Below are positions 16,411 through 24,611 of a DNA stretch of 64,000 nucleotides, piece after piece; the first letter of the stretch is position 1, and each line of letters begins with the position of its first letter. The DNA is taken from positions 124,001-188,000 of the forward strand of contig CAVURU010000002.1 of NCBI GenBank assembly GCA_963744005.1. The letters are read 5' to 3'. The notes beneath the pieces were generated by a model. That model did not search any database. It worked only from the letters and a program-made list of their open reading frames with translations, and was not told the DNA's origin. The position numbers were made by a program, and so were the translations under genes. The DNA comes from Palsa-504 sp963744005. Lineage in GTDB: Bacteria > Actinomycetota > Actinomycetes > Streptosporangiales > Streptosporangiaceae.

Positions 16411-17328
16411 TTGTCGTGGCTGCGAATCCGATGCCCGGCGGCCGAAGTCGAGATATCGGCAGAACTGGTACGACGGCTGCTCGCCGGGCAGCATCCCGAC
16501 CTCGGACACCTGCCGGTCGAATTCCTCGCACACGGCTGGGACAACGAGCTCTACCGGCTCGGGGACACCCTCGTGGTACGGCTGCCGCGACGCGCGCTGG
16601 CCGCGGAGATCATCAAGAATGAGCAGCGCTGGCTTCCGGAGCTGGCCTCGAGGCTTCCGCTGCCCATCCCCTGCCCTGAACGGACCGGGGCGCCAGCCCA
16701 TGGTTATCCGTATTCGTGGAGCGTGGTGCCCTACCTCCAGGGCGTCCCTGCGGCGCAGGCGGGTGCTCTCGATGTAGCGGGGGCAACGGCGGCCATCGGC
16801 AGGTTCCTCGGCGCGCTGCACGTCCCCGCCCCGCCGGACGCGCCGGCCAACCCGTTCCGCGGCGTCCCGCTGGCGGAGCGCTCAGAGCGGTTCCTGGCCA
16901 ATCTCGCCCTGCTTACCGATCACGCTGACCACGAAGCGATAGTGCGCGCATGGGAGGCCGCCCTGGCCGCACCGGGCTACGACGGCCCGCGGGTATGGCT
17001 GCACGGAGACCTGCACCCGGCGAACATCCTGGTCAGTGACGGCCAGATCAGCGGCGTGATCGACTTCGGGGACATCACGGCAGGAGACCCGGCCAGCGAC
17101 CTGTCCGTGGCCTGGATGCTGTTCCCGCCCGAGTGCCATTCGCGCTTCTGGTCGTCCTACCGGGAGGCAGGCAGCCGCCCGGTCGATAACGCACTTGCGC
17201 TCCGGGCCATGGGGTGGGCGCTGAACTTCGCCGTCGTGTTCCTGGCCCACTCCCAAGACAATCCGGTTCTCCGGGAAGTCGGCCGCCGGACCCTGGCCAC
17301 CGTGCTCCGCTATCTGCGCACAGATTAA
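16411..17328 (+). CDS. aminoglycoside-phosphotransferase-fold kinase (acyl-CoA operon member)
   Basis: A protein-kinase-like phosphotransferase of about 300 residues. Visible: the nucleotide-binding GWDNELYRLGDTLVVRLPRR, the catalytic loop WLHGDLHPANILV (about residues 206-218) and the metal-binding VIDFGDITAGDPASDL. APH-fold kinases beside acyl-CoA dehydrogenases resemble the ACAD10/11 kinases that phosphorylate 4-hydroxyacyl-CoAs, so that role is possible; an antibiotic kinase is an alternative. The true N-terminus may be GTG 16416 (MAANPMP...), out of frame: removing one G at 16,437-16,438 joins it to AAEVEISAEL. A one-base insertion may therefore have displaced the start. The rest is intact. 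Confidence 0.8.
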   Translation: MSWLRIRCPAAEVEISAELVRRLLAGQHPDLGHLPVEFLAHGWDNELYRLGDTLVVRLPRRALAAEIIKNEQRWLPELASRLPLPIPCPERTGAPAHGYPYSWSVVPYLQGVPAAQAGALDVAGATAAIGRFLGALHVPAPPDAPANPFRGVPLAERSERFLANLALLTDHADHEAIVRAWEAALAAPGYDGPRVWLHGDLHPANILVSDGQISGVIDFGDITAGDPASDLSVAWMLFPPECHSRFWSSYREAGSRPVDNALALRAMGWALNFAVVFLAHSQDNPVLREVGRRTLATVLRYLRTD

Positions 17329-17392
17329 ATAGCCGATTTCCCTCGTCCGGGAAGCAAATGTGCCATTTCCGGTCCCGGTACGGCAGGTAGAT

Positions 17393-17424
17393 TTCTGGCG
17401 GCCAGGTTTCTTGTGCCGCCAGAA
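17393..17424. terminator. hairpin after the acyl-CoA operon
   Basis: A perfect 10-base-pair stem, TTCTGGCGGC (17393-17402) with GCCGCCAGAA (17415-17424), and a 12-base loop, 65 bases after the kinase stop. Probable transcription terminator. Confidence 0.6.
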
Positions 17425-17523
17425 TTCAGGAATCGCTACGAATGACGGGCGATTAGGCCGCCGCGGGTGATGACTGATGCGGATCACGGTGTCACGATTG
17501 CGCCCATGGAGATGCAATTCATC

Positions 17524-17630
17524 CTAGGAATCCGGGCTAGTACTCCAGCCGTAGATCGTGATCTTGTTGCCGAGGCGCCACGGACCGTCGGTCGTGCGGA
17601 CGAGATCAACCTTCGTCAGCGTGGGCGTCC
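17524..17630 (-). pseudogene. C-terminal scrap of a possible SnoaL/NTF2-like protein
   Basis: On the minus strand a frame reads LTKVDLVRTTDGPWRLGNKI and then TIYGW before a stop at 17,524-17,526. This is the look of the last two strands of SnoaL/NTF2-like domains (a D-G-x-W-R/K-I turn between two long strands). No upstream domain exists, and the segment overlaps the 3' end of the PemK gene in another frame. It may be what remains after a rearrangement next to the degenerate insertion sequence. Confidence 0.3.
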
Positions 17631-18044
17631 GTTTCCTCCGTCTGCCTGAGTCCGCCGACGGAGGGAATCCTTAATCTCGCTGAGCCTGGCCGCCGCGGCC
17701 GGGTCCCACTCCGTCCTCTGTTCGCTGGCGCGCAGGGCGTCGTCGATCTCGCTGAGCTTTGCGGCGGACACTGTGCCTGCCCGCTCGACCAGGTCGTCCC
17801 GGCTCAGGGTGGTCAGCCAGGTGCACGGGGTAAAACCCGGCCGCGGGAACGCGAACCGCAGCACGCCGTCAAAGGGCAGTCCTTCCGGGACGCCGACTGC
17901 TACCTCGATTCCCCAGCCGGAGATGTCGGTACCCGCCGGAGCGACGACCTGCATCGCCCGGGACCCGGATGGCTCATCTTCCGACAGCAGCACGACGGGC
18001 CGTCGCTCGTCGAACTCGGCCCACCAGATCTCGCCTCGTCGCAT
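17616..18044 (-). CDS. PemK/MazF family toxin
   Basis: A 142-residue protein whose first 110 residues are the MazF/PemK barrel: MRRGEIWWAEFDERRPVVLLSEDE is the signature start, and PCTWLTTLSRDDLVERAG the end. Members are usually sequence-specific endoribonucleases. GGAGGACAC precedes ATG 18044. A polar C-terminal tail of about 30 residues (RTEWDPAAAARLSEIKD...) is added. No antitoxin gene is seen on either side; upstream lies the transposase wreck, which could have replaced it. Solo or antitoxin-less copies occur, and the catalytic Arg/Thr are only partly clear, so activity is uncertain. Confidence 0.75.
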   Translation of the reverse strand: MRRGEIWWAEFDERRPVVLLSEDEPSGSRAMQVVAPAGTDISGWGIEVAVGVPEGLPFDGVLRFAFPRPGFTPCTWLTTLSRDDLVERAGTVSAAKLSEIDDALRASEQRTEWDPAAAARLSEIKDSLRRRTQADGGNGRPR

Positions 18045-18144
18045 GTGTCCTCCTAGGCGTGAGATGGCAGGCCGATGCTGCTCCGGCTGCGGCTGGAAGT
18101 GATGCAGCACTGCCTGGGGCCCCAGCGTAGACCCTGGCCGCTGG

Positions 18145-19106
18145 GTGGGGATATTCGATGAGCTGATGACCCGGGCTGGTGCCCGGTTCAGTCGGGTGGA
18201 GCTGCCGCGCAAGAACTGCTGGACGATCGCCGAGCATGCCGGAGACTGGACTCCAGGCGGGATGCAGCACCTGCTGTCCCGGGCACGGTGGGACGCCGAC
18301 GGGGTCCGCGACGATGTGCACAGTTACGTCGTGGAAGAGCTGGGTGATCCGGGCGCGGTGCTGGTGGTGGATGAGACAGGGGACGTCAAGAAGGGCAGAG
18401 CCACGCCGGGGGTGCAGCGGCAGTACACCGGAACCGCGGGCCGGATCGAGAACGCCCAGGTTGCGGTCTACCTCGGCTCTGCTGCCCCGCGCGGGCACGC
18501 GCTGACTGACCGGGAGCTGTACCTGCCGAAGTCCTGGACCGGTGACCCGGCCCGCTGCGAGGCGGCCGGGATTCCTGGACACGTGGCGTCCGCGACCAAG
18601 CCGCAGCTGGCCAGGCTGATGATCGAGCGGGCCGTCAGCGCGCGGGTGCCGTCCGCCTGGGTGGCCGCCGACGAGGCCTACGGGGATAACGGACCGCTGC
18701 GCACCTGGCTGGAACAGCAGCACATCGCCTATGTGCTGGCCGTCGCGCGCGATCACCGTGTCCCCGCCGGGGCCGACCGCACCGTCCGGGCCGATGCGCT
18801 CGCCGCGCGACTGCCCAGACGTGCCTGGCAGCGGCTACCGGCTGTTGATGGCTGGCCGCCCTGCTCAAGGTGGCCGGGCTTCGCTGGACGATCGGCAAGG
18901 GCCTGACCGGCCTCGATGAGCACCAGGTGCGCCTCTGGATCTCCTGGTACCGGTGGGTCACCCTGGCCATGCTCGGTGCCGCCGTCCTCACCATCGCCGC
19001 CGCCATCGAATCCGCCCGCGGCCCGGACGCGGCCGGGCAGATCCCGCTGACCCGCAAGCTCAATGTCACCAAAAAGCAAGTAGAGGACCTGCCTGCCTCC
19101 AGGTAG
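18145..19106 (+). pseudogene. IS701-type DDE transposase, degraded
   Basis: The N-terminal part (RKNCWTIAEHAGDWTPGGMQ, the catalytic GAVLVVDETGDVKKG and AWVAADEAYGDNGPL segments, GIQRQYTGT-like turn) reads in one frame to about 18,840. Then the frame changes, and only VAGLRWTIGKGLTGLDEHQV and LWISWYRWVTLAML remain of the C-terminal region. Compared with full IS701 transposases, about 80 central residues, the EESFQ-type catalytic Glu segment and some N-terminal residues are gone. The element is dead. No flanking inverted repeats or target duplication were found by eye. Confidence 0.82.
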
Positions 19107-19259
19107 CGCTCAGACCCGGGGAGGTGCGGCCGGCGCCGCCGGCCAGTGCTCAGGCCAGGGTCGTCCCTGGTGCGGCCACTGCCGCCGCAGGTGACTATAG
19201 AGGCAGGGACACTCGCCACCGTTGCCGCCCGGGACAACGTGCTAGAGAAGGAGCAGCGC

Positions 19260-19919
19260 ATGGCCGATACCACCTTCAGCCGTCGGACCGGCGCATCGGC
19301 CAGGAGCCAGGCGCATACGCTTTTCGCGCAGACCATGGGTTACGTCGCCGGCACGGCCGCTTTGTTCGCGCTTGGCGCCTGGGCCGGGCGCGACCTCACC
19401 GGAGGCGTCGGCATCGTGGCCTTCATCGCCGCCTTCGCGGTCCTGATCGGCATGCGGTTCGCCATCCGCCGCTCAGTACAGCTCGCCGTCGGGCTGCTGG
19501 CCGCGTTCGGGCTGCTGATCGGCCTGGCCGTCGCTCCGACCGTGGCCTACTACGGCAGCATGGATCCGCAGGCCCTGTGGCAAGCAGGCGGAGCCACCGC
19601 CTTGTTCATCGCGGGCTTCGGCGCGGCGGGCTACGCCACCCGGCGCGACCTGACGGCCCTGGCCCGGATCTGTTCCTGGGCGTTGCTGCTGCTCATCGTG
19701 GCCGGGATCGTGCTGATCTTCGTGCGCATCCCGGGCGCTGACCTGGTCTACTCGATCCTCGGGCTGGTCATATTCGCCGGGTTCACCATGTTCGACTTCC
19801 AGCGGCTCCGTACCAACAGTGACATCACCGAGGCACCGCTGCTGGCCGCGTCCATCTTCCTGGACGTGCTGAACGTGTTCCTGTTCTTCTTGCAGATATT
19901 CAGCGGAGACGACCGGTAA
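19260..19919 (+). CDS. Bax inhibitor-1/YccA-like membrane protein
   Basis: A 219-residue multi-pass membrane protein with AGAAGGAG before ATG 19260 (upstream in-frame GTG codons add an unrelated segment). The closing part, LVYSILGLVIFAGFTMFDFQRLRT ... APLLAASIFLDVLNVFLFFLQIF, is the conserved end of BI-1 family proteins, with the Asp residues of the pH/calcium-sensing site (TMFDFQ and FLDVLN). Bacterial BI-1 proteins leak calcium or protect membrane homeostasis. The next gene continues in the same frame after 30 bases. Confidence 0.82.
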   Translation: MADTTFSRRTGASARSQAHTLFAQTMGYVAGTAALFALGAWAGRDLTGGVGIVAFIAAFAVLIGMRFAIRRSVQLAVGLLAAFGLLIGLAVAPTVAYYGSMDPQALWQAGGATALFIAGFGAAGYATRRDLTALARICSWALLLLIVAGIVLIFVRIPGADLVYSILGLVIFAGFTMFDFQRLRTNSDITEAPLLAASIFLDVLNVFLFFLQIFSGDDR

Positions 19920-19949
19920 GAGGTCAGGATCCGGGGAGGAGCTATCACC

Positions 19950-20351
19950 CTGACTGCTTCCTGGACTCCCGAGGAACGACAGCGGATCGGCACGGCACAC
20001 GAGCTGGAGATCGCCAGCAGGCGCGCCGACGGGTCACTGCGACAGTGGGTGCCGATCTGGGTGGTGAGCACCGGCGGGCAGGTCTACGTGCGGACCTGGT
20101 ACCGCCGTGAGAGCGGATGGTTCGGTCACGTCCTGGCGACGCACCGGGCCCGTATCCGCGTGCCGGGCCTGGAGGCGGACGTCGCCGTCGAAGATACCGG
20201 CGCGGGCGGGCCTGATCTGCAGGCCGAGATCGACGCCGCCTACTGGGCCAAGTACGGGTGCGGCGGCACGGAACGCATGGTCACAGCCGAGGCGGCCGCG
20301 GCGACACTTCGGCTCACTCCGGACCCCGCCCGGCCGGACACCGGGTCATAG
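19950..20351 (+). CDS. DUF2255 family protein, apparent CTG start
   Basis: A 133-residue protein matching DUF2255: W-T-P-E-E near the start, HELEIASRRADGSLRQWVPIWVVSTGGQVYVRTW, and C-terminal EIDAAYWAKYG. These proteins resemble flavin-reductase/PPOX split-barrel folds; no activity is established. No ATG, GTG or TTG lies between the preceding stop (same frame, 19,917-19,919) and the family N-terminus. The best fit is CTG at 19950, nine bases after GGGGAGGA. The later GTG at 20,049 would cut away the first 33 conserved residues. A missing or mutated base at the start is the alternative. Confidence 0.65.
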   Translation: MTASWTPEERQRIGTAHELEIASRRADGSLRQWVPIWVVSTGGQVYVRTWYRRESGWFGHVLATHRARIRVPGLEADVAVEDTGAGGPDLQAEIDAAYWAKYGCGGTERMVTAEAAAATLRLTPDPARPDTGS

Positions 20352-20361
20352 CTCGATCCGC

Positions 20362-20706
20362 TCAGGTGCAGCGGATGCTTCCGGCCTGGTCCATCCGGGC
20401 GTTCTGCCGTACGCGTTCGTTGAACTCGCTGACCCACATGGCCGCATGCCGCCCCTGGCGGAAGGGCACGCTGGCCACCGTTACCCGGTCAGTGGAGGTG
20501 ATAGTAACGGTCTTTCCCTGGCACTCAGCCCGGCCGTAGGCCGCTAGCTGGGCCAGAACCACCTGCAAGTCGATGCCGAGTTTGCCGGCGTAGTCAAAGA
20601 ATGGGGTGACGTTCTTGGCGGTCTTCACGCTCCAGGCGCCTCCTTTGAAGCGGTATCGGTAGTGGCATACCCGGCACGCGGGTTTTATTCGGTTGCCGAC
20701 CGGCAA
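20362..20706 (-). CDS. hypothetical protein with CxxC motif
   Basis: A 114-residue frame with protein-like composition: an early CRVCHYRYRFKGG (possible zinc or redox CxxC), TPFFDYAGKLGIDLQVVLAQLAAYG, then two strands QGKTVTITSTDRVTVASVPFRQG and an amphipathic C-terminal helix. I do not recognise a family. It follows the TetR gene, whose 3' end it overlaps by 22 bases, on the same strand, which argues for co-transcription. The start codon is not supported by a clear ribosome site. Confidence 0.45.
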   Translation of the reverse strand: MPVGNRIKPACRVCHYRYRFKGGAWSVKTAKNVTPFFDYAGKLGIDLQVVLAQLAAYGRAECQGKTVTITSTDRVTVASVPFRQGRHAAMWVSEFNERVRQNARMDQAGSIRCT

Positions 20707-21317
20707 GTTTTCGCCGAAGACGCCAGAGCGCTCAGCTTTTCCGGGTCCTGGGTGAGGATTCCCAGGAGACGAGCGAGCATCTGGGCCGTAGCCTCGTTGT
20801 CCGCCTGTTCCCCTTCGGTGACCGACAAGATGGTGGCGCCGACCGCGGCCGCGTGGAACAGCCGCCCGTCGGCGGCGTGCGCTGAGATCTGCTCCGGGCT
20901 ACCGGCATCGCCTGAGAGGGCGGCGAGGAGGTAGGTCACCCGCTGGCGCATGCCGGCGACCAGCTCGCCGAGGGCCGGCCGGGCCGACGGCTCGGCGTCC
21001 GCGGCCAGCACCAGGGCCATGAACAGCCGCGTCGTGTCCGTCGCCGTGACCAGCGCCGTGACGCCCTGGACTGCGGTCTCTTGCGACAGCGGCCCGGCCG
21101 CCTCCGCGTCGGCGCGGGCGAGCTGGGCCCGGACGATGTGTTCCACGACCGCCTTGACCAGGTCGCTGCGGGTCGGGAAGTAGTACGTCAGGTGGCTCTG
21201 GGACATGCCCGCCAGCGCGGCCACCCTCGGCTGGGTCAGCGCTGGGTATCCGCCTTCGCGAATAGCGGTGACGGCCGCCTCGATGAGGCTCTCACGACGA
21301 TCCGGCATGGGTTCCAT
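20685..21317 (-). CDS. TetR family regulator
   Basis: About 210 residues with the TetR helix-turn-helix at residues 8-50 (IEAAVTAIREGGYPALTQPRVAALAGMSQSHLTYYFPTRSDLVKAVVEHI) and a helical ligand domain. ATG at 21317 or 21308 could start it; GGGA lies closest to the first. It is divergent from an MFS drug exporter gene with two palindromes between them, so it probably represses that exporter and itself. The 3' end overlaps the small CxxC gene. Confidence 0.87.
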   Translation of the reverse strand: MEPMPDRRESLIEAAVTAIREGGYPALTQPRVAALAGMSQSHLTYYFPTRSDLVKAVVEHIVRAQLARADAEAAGPLSQETAVQGVTALVTATDTTRLFMALVLAADAEPSARPALGELVAGMRQRVTYLLAALSGDAGSPEQISAHAADGRLFHAAAVGATILSVTEGEQADNEATAQMLARLLGILTQDPEKLSALASSAKTCRSATE

Positions 21318-21327
21318 CTTCCCTTGT

Positions 21328-21363
21328 TTGGTCAACCAACCAAAAACTAGGGACTCTCCCTAG
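21328..21363. promoter_or_regulatory. TetR operator region: two palindromes
   Basis: TTGGT-CA-ACCAA (21328-21339) and CTAGGGA-CTC-TCCCTAG (21347-21363) stand next to each other in the gap between the TetR gene and the MFS gene. Both are perfect inverted repeats. One or both should be the repressor's binding sites. Confidence 0.6.
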
Positions 21364-21434
21364 GGATTCTTCCCCCGGCTCGGCCGAAAGTGGGGTTACC
21401 GCACAGAGCTACGTGACCTTCGAGGAGCCCCTAG

Positions 21435-22989
21435 ATGAGTACCCAGTCTTCCGCACCAGGGCGGACCGTCCGCCATGGCGCGGTCACCGCCGTGGTGTGC
21501 ATCGCCCTGGCCGCCGTGGTGGCCGCGATGTCGTCGCTGAACGTCGCCATCCCCTCCATCGCCAAGTCCACCCACGCCTCCCAGACCCAACTGGCGTGGA
21601 TCATCGACGCCTACTCCCTGGTCTTCGCCGCCCTGCTGCTGCCCGCCGGGGCGCTGGGCGACCGGTTCGGCCGCCGCCGCACCCTGCTGGCCGGACTGGC
21701 TATTTTCGCCGCCGGGTCAGGCATCGCCATGGCCATGTCCGGCGCCGGCCAGCTGATCGCCCTGCGGACCGTGATCGGGCTCGGCGCCGCCCTCGTCATG
21801 CCCTCCACGCTGTCGACCATCACCGGGACCTTCCCGCCCGCCAAGCGCACCAGGGCGGTCAGCATCTGGGCCGCCGTCGCAGGCGGCGCCGCCATCCTCG
21901 GGCGTGCTGGGCGCGGGCGTCCTGCTGGAGTTCTTCTCCTGGCGGTCGGTCTTCGGCCTCAACGTCGCCCTCGCCGTCATCGCCATCGTCGGCACCCTGC
22001 TGTTCGTGCCCGAATCGGCCGATCCGAGCGCTCCCCGGCTGGACCGCGGCGGCGCTGCCCTGTCGGTCCTGGCCCTGGTGGCCATCGTCTACTCGGTCAT
22101 CCAGGCCCCCACCGCCGGATGGCTGTCCGGCCAGACCCTGGCCGGCCTCGGCATCGGCCTGGCCCTCCTGGCCGGCTTCATCGCGTACGAGCTCAGGGAG
22201 CGCTCCCCGATGCTGGACCCGCGGCTGTTCACGCAGCGCATCCTGGGTGCGGGCAGCCTGTCGATCTTCGTGCAGTTCTTCGCCTTCTACGGCTTCGTCT
22301 TCCTGATCCTGCAGTACCTGCAGATCGTCCGCGGCAACTCCGCGCTGATCGCCGCGGTCAGCATGCTGCCCATGGCCGCCACCATGCTGCCCACCGCCCG
22401 GCTGGCCCCGGTCCTGGCCGCGAAATTCGGCGCGCGCCGGATATGCGCGGCCGGCCTGCTGCTCATCGCCGCTGCCCTCGCCGTCATCGCCCAGGTCAGC
22501 GACACCAGCCCGTACTGGCTGCTAGCCATCGGGCTGCTGGTCCTCGGCGTCGGCATGGGCGCGGCCATGACCCCGGCCACCAGCAACATCACCAATGCCC
22601 TGCCCCCGGCCAAGCAGGGCGTCGCCTCCGCTATCAATGACCTGTCCCGCGAGGTCGGCGGCGCGATCGGCATCGCCGTCATCGGCAGCATCATGACCGC
22701 CATCTACCGGGCCCACCTCACCGTCCCCGGCGTCCCCGCGGCGGTCCTGGACAAGGCTAAGGACTCCGTGGCCGTGGCCGCCCACATCGGCGGCCCGGTC
22801 GCGGCCAGGGCCGACAGCGCGTTCATCGACGGAGTCCATGCCGCCCTGTACACCGCCGCGGGCGCCGCCGCCCTCGCCGCAGTCGTCGTCTTCCTCATGC
22901 TGGCCCGTACGGCCAGCAAGCCGAGCACGGCAGGCGCCAGCCGGGAGACCGATGAACTCCCGGCTGCCAAGGTCGGAGCCCCGAGCTGA
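21435..22989 (+). pseudogene. DHA2-type MFS exporter, single-base frameshift
   Basis: The first 155 residues (VVCIALAAVVAAMSSLNVAI start, DRFGRRRTLLAG loop, LRTVIGLGAALVMPSTLS) read from ATG 21435. From about 21,904 the rest reads in another frame (GVLLEFFSWRSVFGLNVALA to the end). Deleting one G from GGG at 21,900-21,902 joins them as AAILGVLGAGVLLEFF, exactly the family sequence, giving about 517 residues with 14 hydrophobic segments. This is a drug:proton antiporter-2 exporter under a divergent TetR. Either the gene is newly inactive or the base is an error. Confidence 0.75.
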
Positions 22990-23005
22990 CCCCGCAGTAA
23001 GACAC

Positions 23006-23049
23006 GGTGCCCCCGGCAACGGCCAGCCAGCCGCCAGCCGTGGGGCACC
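23006..23049. terminator. hairpin between convergent genes
   Basis: GGTGCCCC (23006-23013) pairs with GGGGCACC (23042-23049) around a GC-rich inner loop, between the MFS stop (22,989) and the end of the hydrolase on the other strand (23,127). Probable shared terminator. Confidence 0.45.
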
Positions 23050-23126
23050 ACGCGGCGCGCCTGCGCGGCGTGATGGAACAAGAACCCGCGGGCAAATGAA
23101 CCGCGCCTGCTGCCTGCTCAGCGGCA

Positions 23127-23927
23127 CTACTGATTGATCGCGGCCAGGAACCGCTGGACATCGGCGGCGCAGCGGTCAGGCACTTCGGCGAACGGGACAT
23201 GGCCGACGTCGAAATACACCTGTAGCCCGCATCGCGGGATGCCTTGCTGAGTCGCCAGGTGGTTACGAAGCGGCACGTGCCGGTCGCGGTCGCCGCAGAC
23301 CAGGATCGACGGCAGGGCGAGAGCGGCGAGATCCGGCAGGCAGGTGAACGTCCGCATGGAACGCGCCGCGCCCTCGATGTGCTCTGCCGACGCCAGATGC
23401 AGCATGGCCATCAGCTCGCGGAGATCCTCCTCGGGCGGAGGCCGGCGGAAGGCCGCGCGGGCCAGGGCTTGCTGCTGGTCTGGTGTCGGGTGGGCCAGGG
23501 CCGTGAAGCTCGCCTCGTCAAGAAGAAAGTCCAGGCCAGTGGTCGAGGCGGGCGCGACGAGAACCAGGCCCGCGAATCGGCCCGGACTGGCGAGCGCGGC
23601 GCTCAACGCGATCGCGGCGCCCAGGCTATGACCGATGACGACCGGCCGGTCGATGCCGAGCGAGCCGCACAGAGCGATGAGGTCGGCGCCGTACTCGCCG
23701 ATCGTGCAGCGCTCCCACGTGCTGGCACCTGCACTCGCCCCGCAGCCCGCCAGGTCAAACGACGTGTACCGGTACCGGTCCGCATCGAGGCGCTCGATCA
23801 GCGGGCGCCACACGGTGTGGTCATTCTGGAAACCATGCACGAACACGAGATCGAGGTCCCCCTGGCCCGACTGCCAAACGGCCAGGTCCACGCCCCGGAC
23901 GGGATGCCGCTGCATGCTACTCGACAT
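23127..23927 (-). CDS. alpha/beta hydrolase
   Basis: A 266-residue hydrolase. The oxyanion strand LDLVFVHGFQNDHTVWRPLIERL (about residues 25-47), the nucleophile elbow VIGHSLGAAIALS (Ser about 99) and the acid/base region ILVCGDRDRHVPLRNHL with a late GHVPFAEVP His are all present. It resembles epoxide-hydrolase/haloperoxidase-type hydrolases; the substrate is unknown. A second ATG 12 bases inside could also start it. It is followed on the same strand side by the sulfotransferase wreck upstream. Confidence 0.87.
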   Translation of the reverse strand: MSSSMQRHPVRGVDLAVWQSGQGDLDLVFVHGFQNDHTVWRPLIERLDADRYRYTSFDLAGCGASAGASTWERCTIGEYGADLIALCGSLGIDRPVVIGHSLGAAIALSAALASPGRFAGLVLVAPASTTGLDFLLDEASFTALAHPTPDQQQALARAAFRRPPPEEDLRELMAMLHLASAEHIEGAARSMRTFTCLPDLAALALPSILVCGDRDRHVPLRNHLATQQGIPRCGLQVYFDVGHVPFAEVPDRCAADVQRFLAAINQ

Positions 23928-23936
23928 GGCGCAAGC

Positions 23937-24547
23937 TTACGGCGGCCCGCTGACATCATCCTGAGGCTGAGAGCCTGCCTTTCGTTCCCAGGGGCTGACG
24001 TCCAGCCGCTGAGCGTAGAGCCGTTCGTAGAAAGGCCGGTGGTAAGCGGCGTACCGGGCCAGCTTCTCGGTGTTCTCGGCGGTGTGCGGATAGGCGTGCT
24101 CATGCTGCTCGAAGCCGGAGCTGTTGCTCGCGTCGACATGCCAGCGGGCGGACCGGTGCCACTCCGGCCGTTCGTCCGGCGCCCAGGCGAGCGCCCGCGG
24201 CCGGAAAGGCAGCCCGACGGCCGCGCAGTACGCCGCCATGGTGGCCGGTCGGCCAGGACCTCGCCGTAGTGGTGGTCCATGGTCTCCTTCACGAACACGC
24301 CTCGCCTCAGCGACTCGCCGCTTAGCCAGGCGAGCAGCGCCGCGGGCGAATGGAACGTCTGCCCGCCCGCGTCAGTCTCGCCGTAGTCGTTCAGGTTGGA
24401 GAACGGCTCGTGCAGCACGGTCAGATCGCCGCGCTCCGCCATGGACCGGAAGAAGGCTGTCGAACGGGCCCGAGGCGCGCTCCACAACACGAATATCCCC
24501 ACGGGCGGAACGTACCCGTCGCAGCCAGCAGTAGTAATCGAAGGCAC
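23937..24547 (-). pseudogene. sulfotransferase family protein with internal deletion
   Basis: The N-terminal part has the PAPS-binding start IFVLWSAPRARSTAFFRSM and HEPFSNLNDYGE in one frame. The C-terminal part (MAAYCAAVGLPFRPRALAW, WHVDASNSSGF, YPHTAENTEKLARYAAYHRPFYERLYAQRL) reads in another. The join is at about 24,239-24,250 (LADRPP|MAAYC), and by comparison with whole proteins of this type roughly 60-100 central residues are missing. It is a true deletion pseudogene, not a one-base error. The donor family transfers sulfate from PAPS to alcohols or amines. Confidence 0.7.
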
Positions 24548-24611
24548 CGCTGGTCCGGGGCAAAGGGGTGCGCTGGGTGATCATCGTCCCTCGGGACTAG
24601 TCTCCCGCTAC

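Noticed and set aside
18145..19106. An intact mobile element
   Set aside because: The transposase lacks central and catalytic parts and no terminal repeats were found, so it cannot move by itself.
23244..24269. A 341-residue plus-strand frame
   Set aside because: It runs antisense to the alpha/beta hydrolase and the sulfotransferase remnant and has no protein-like domain.
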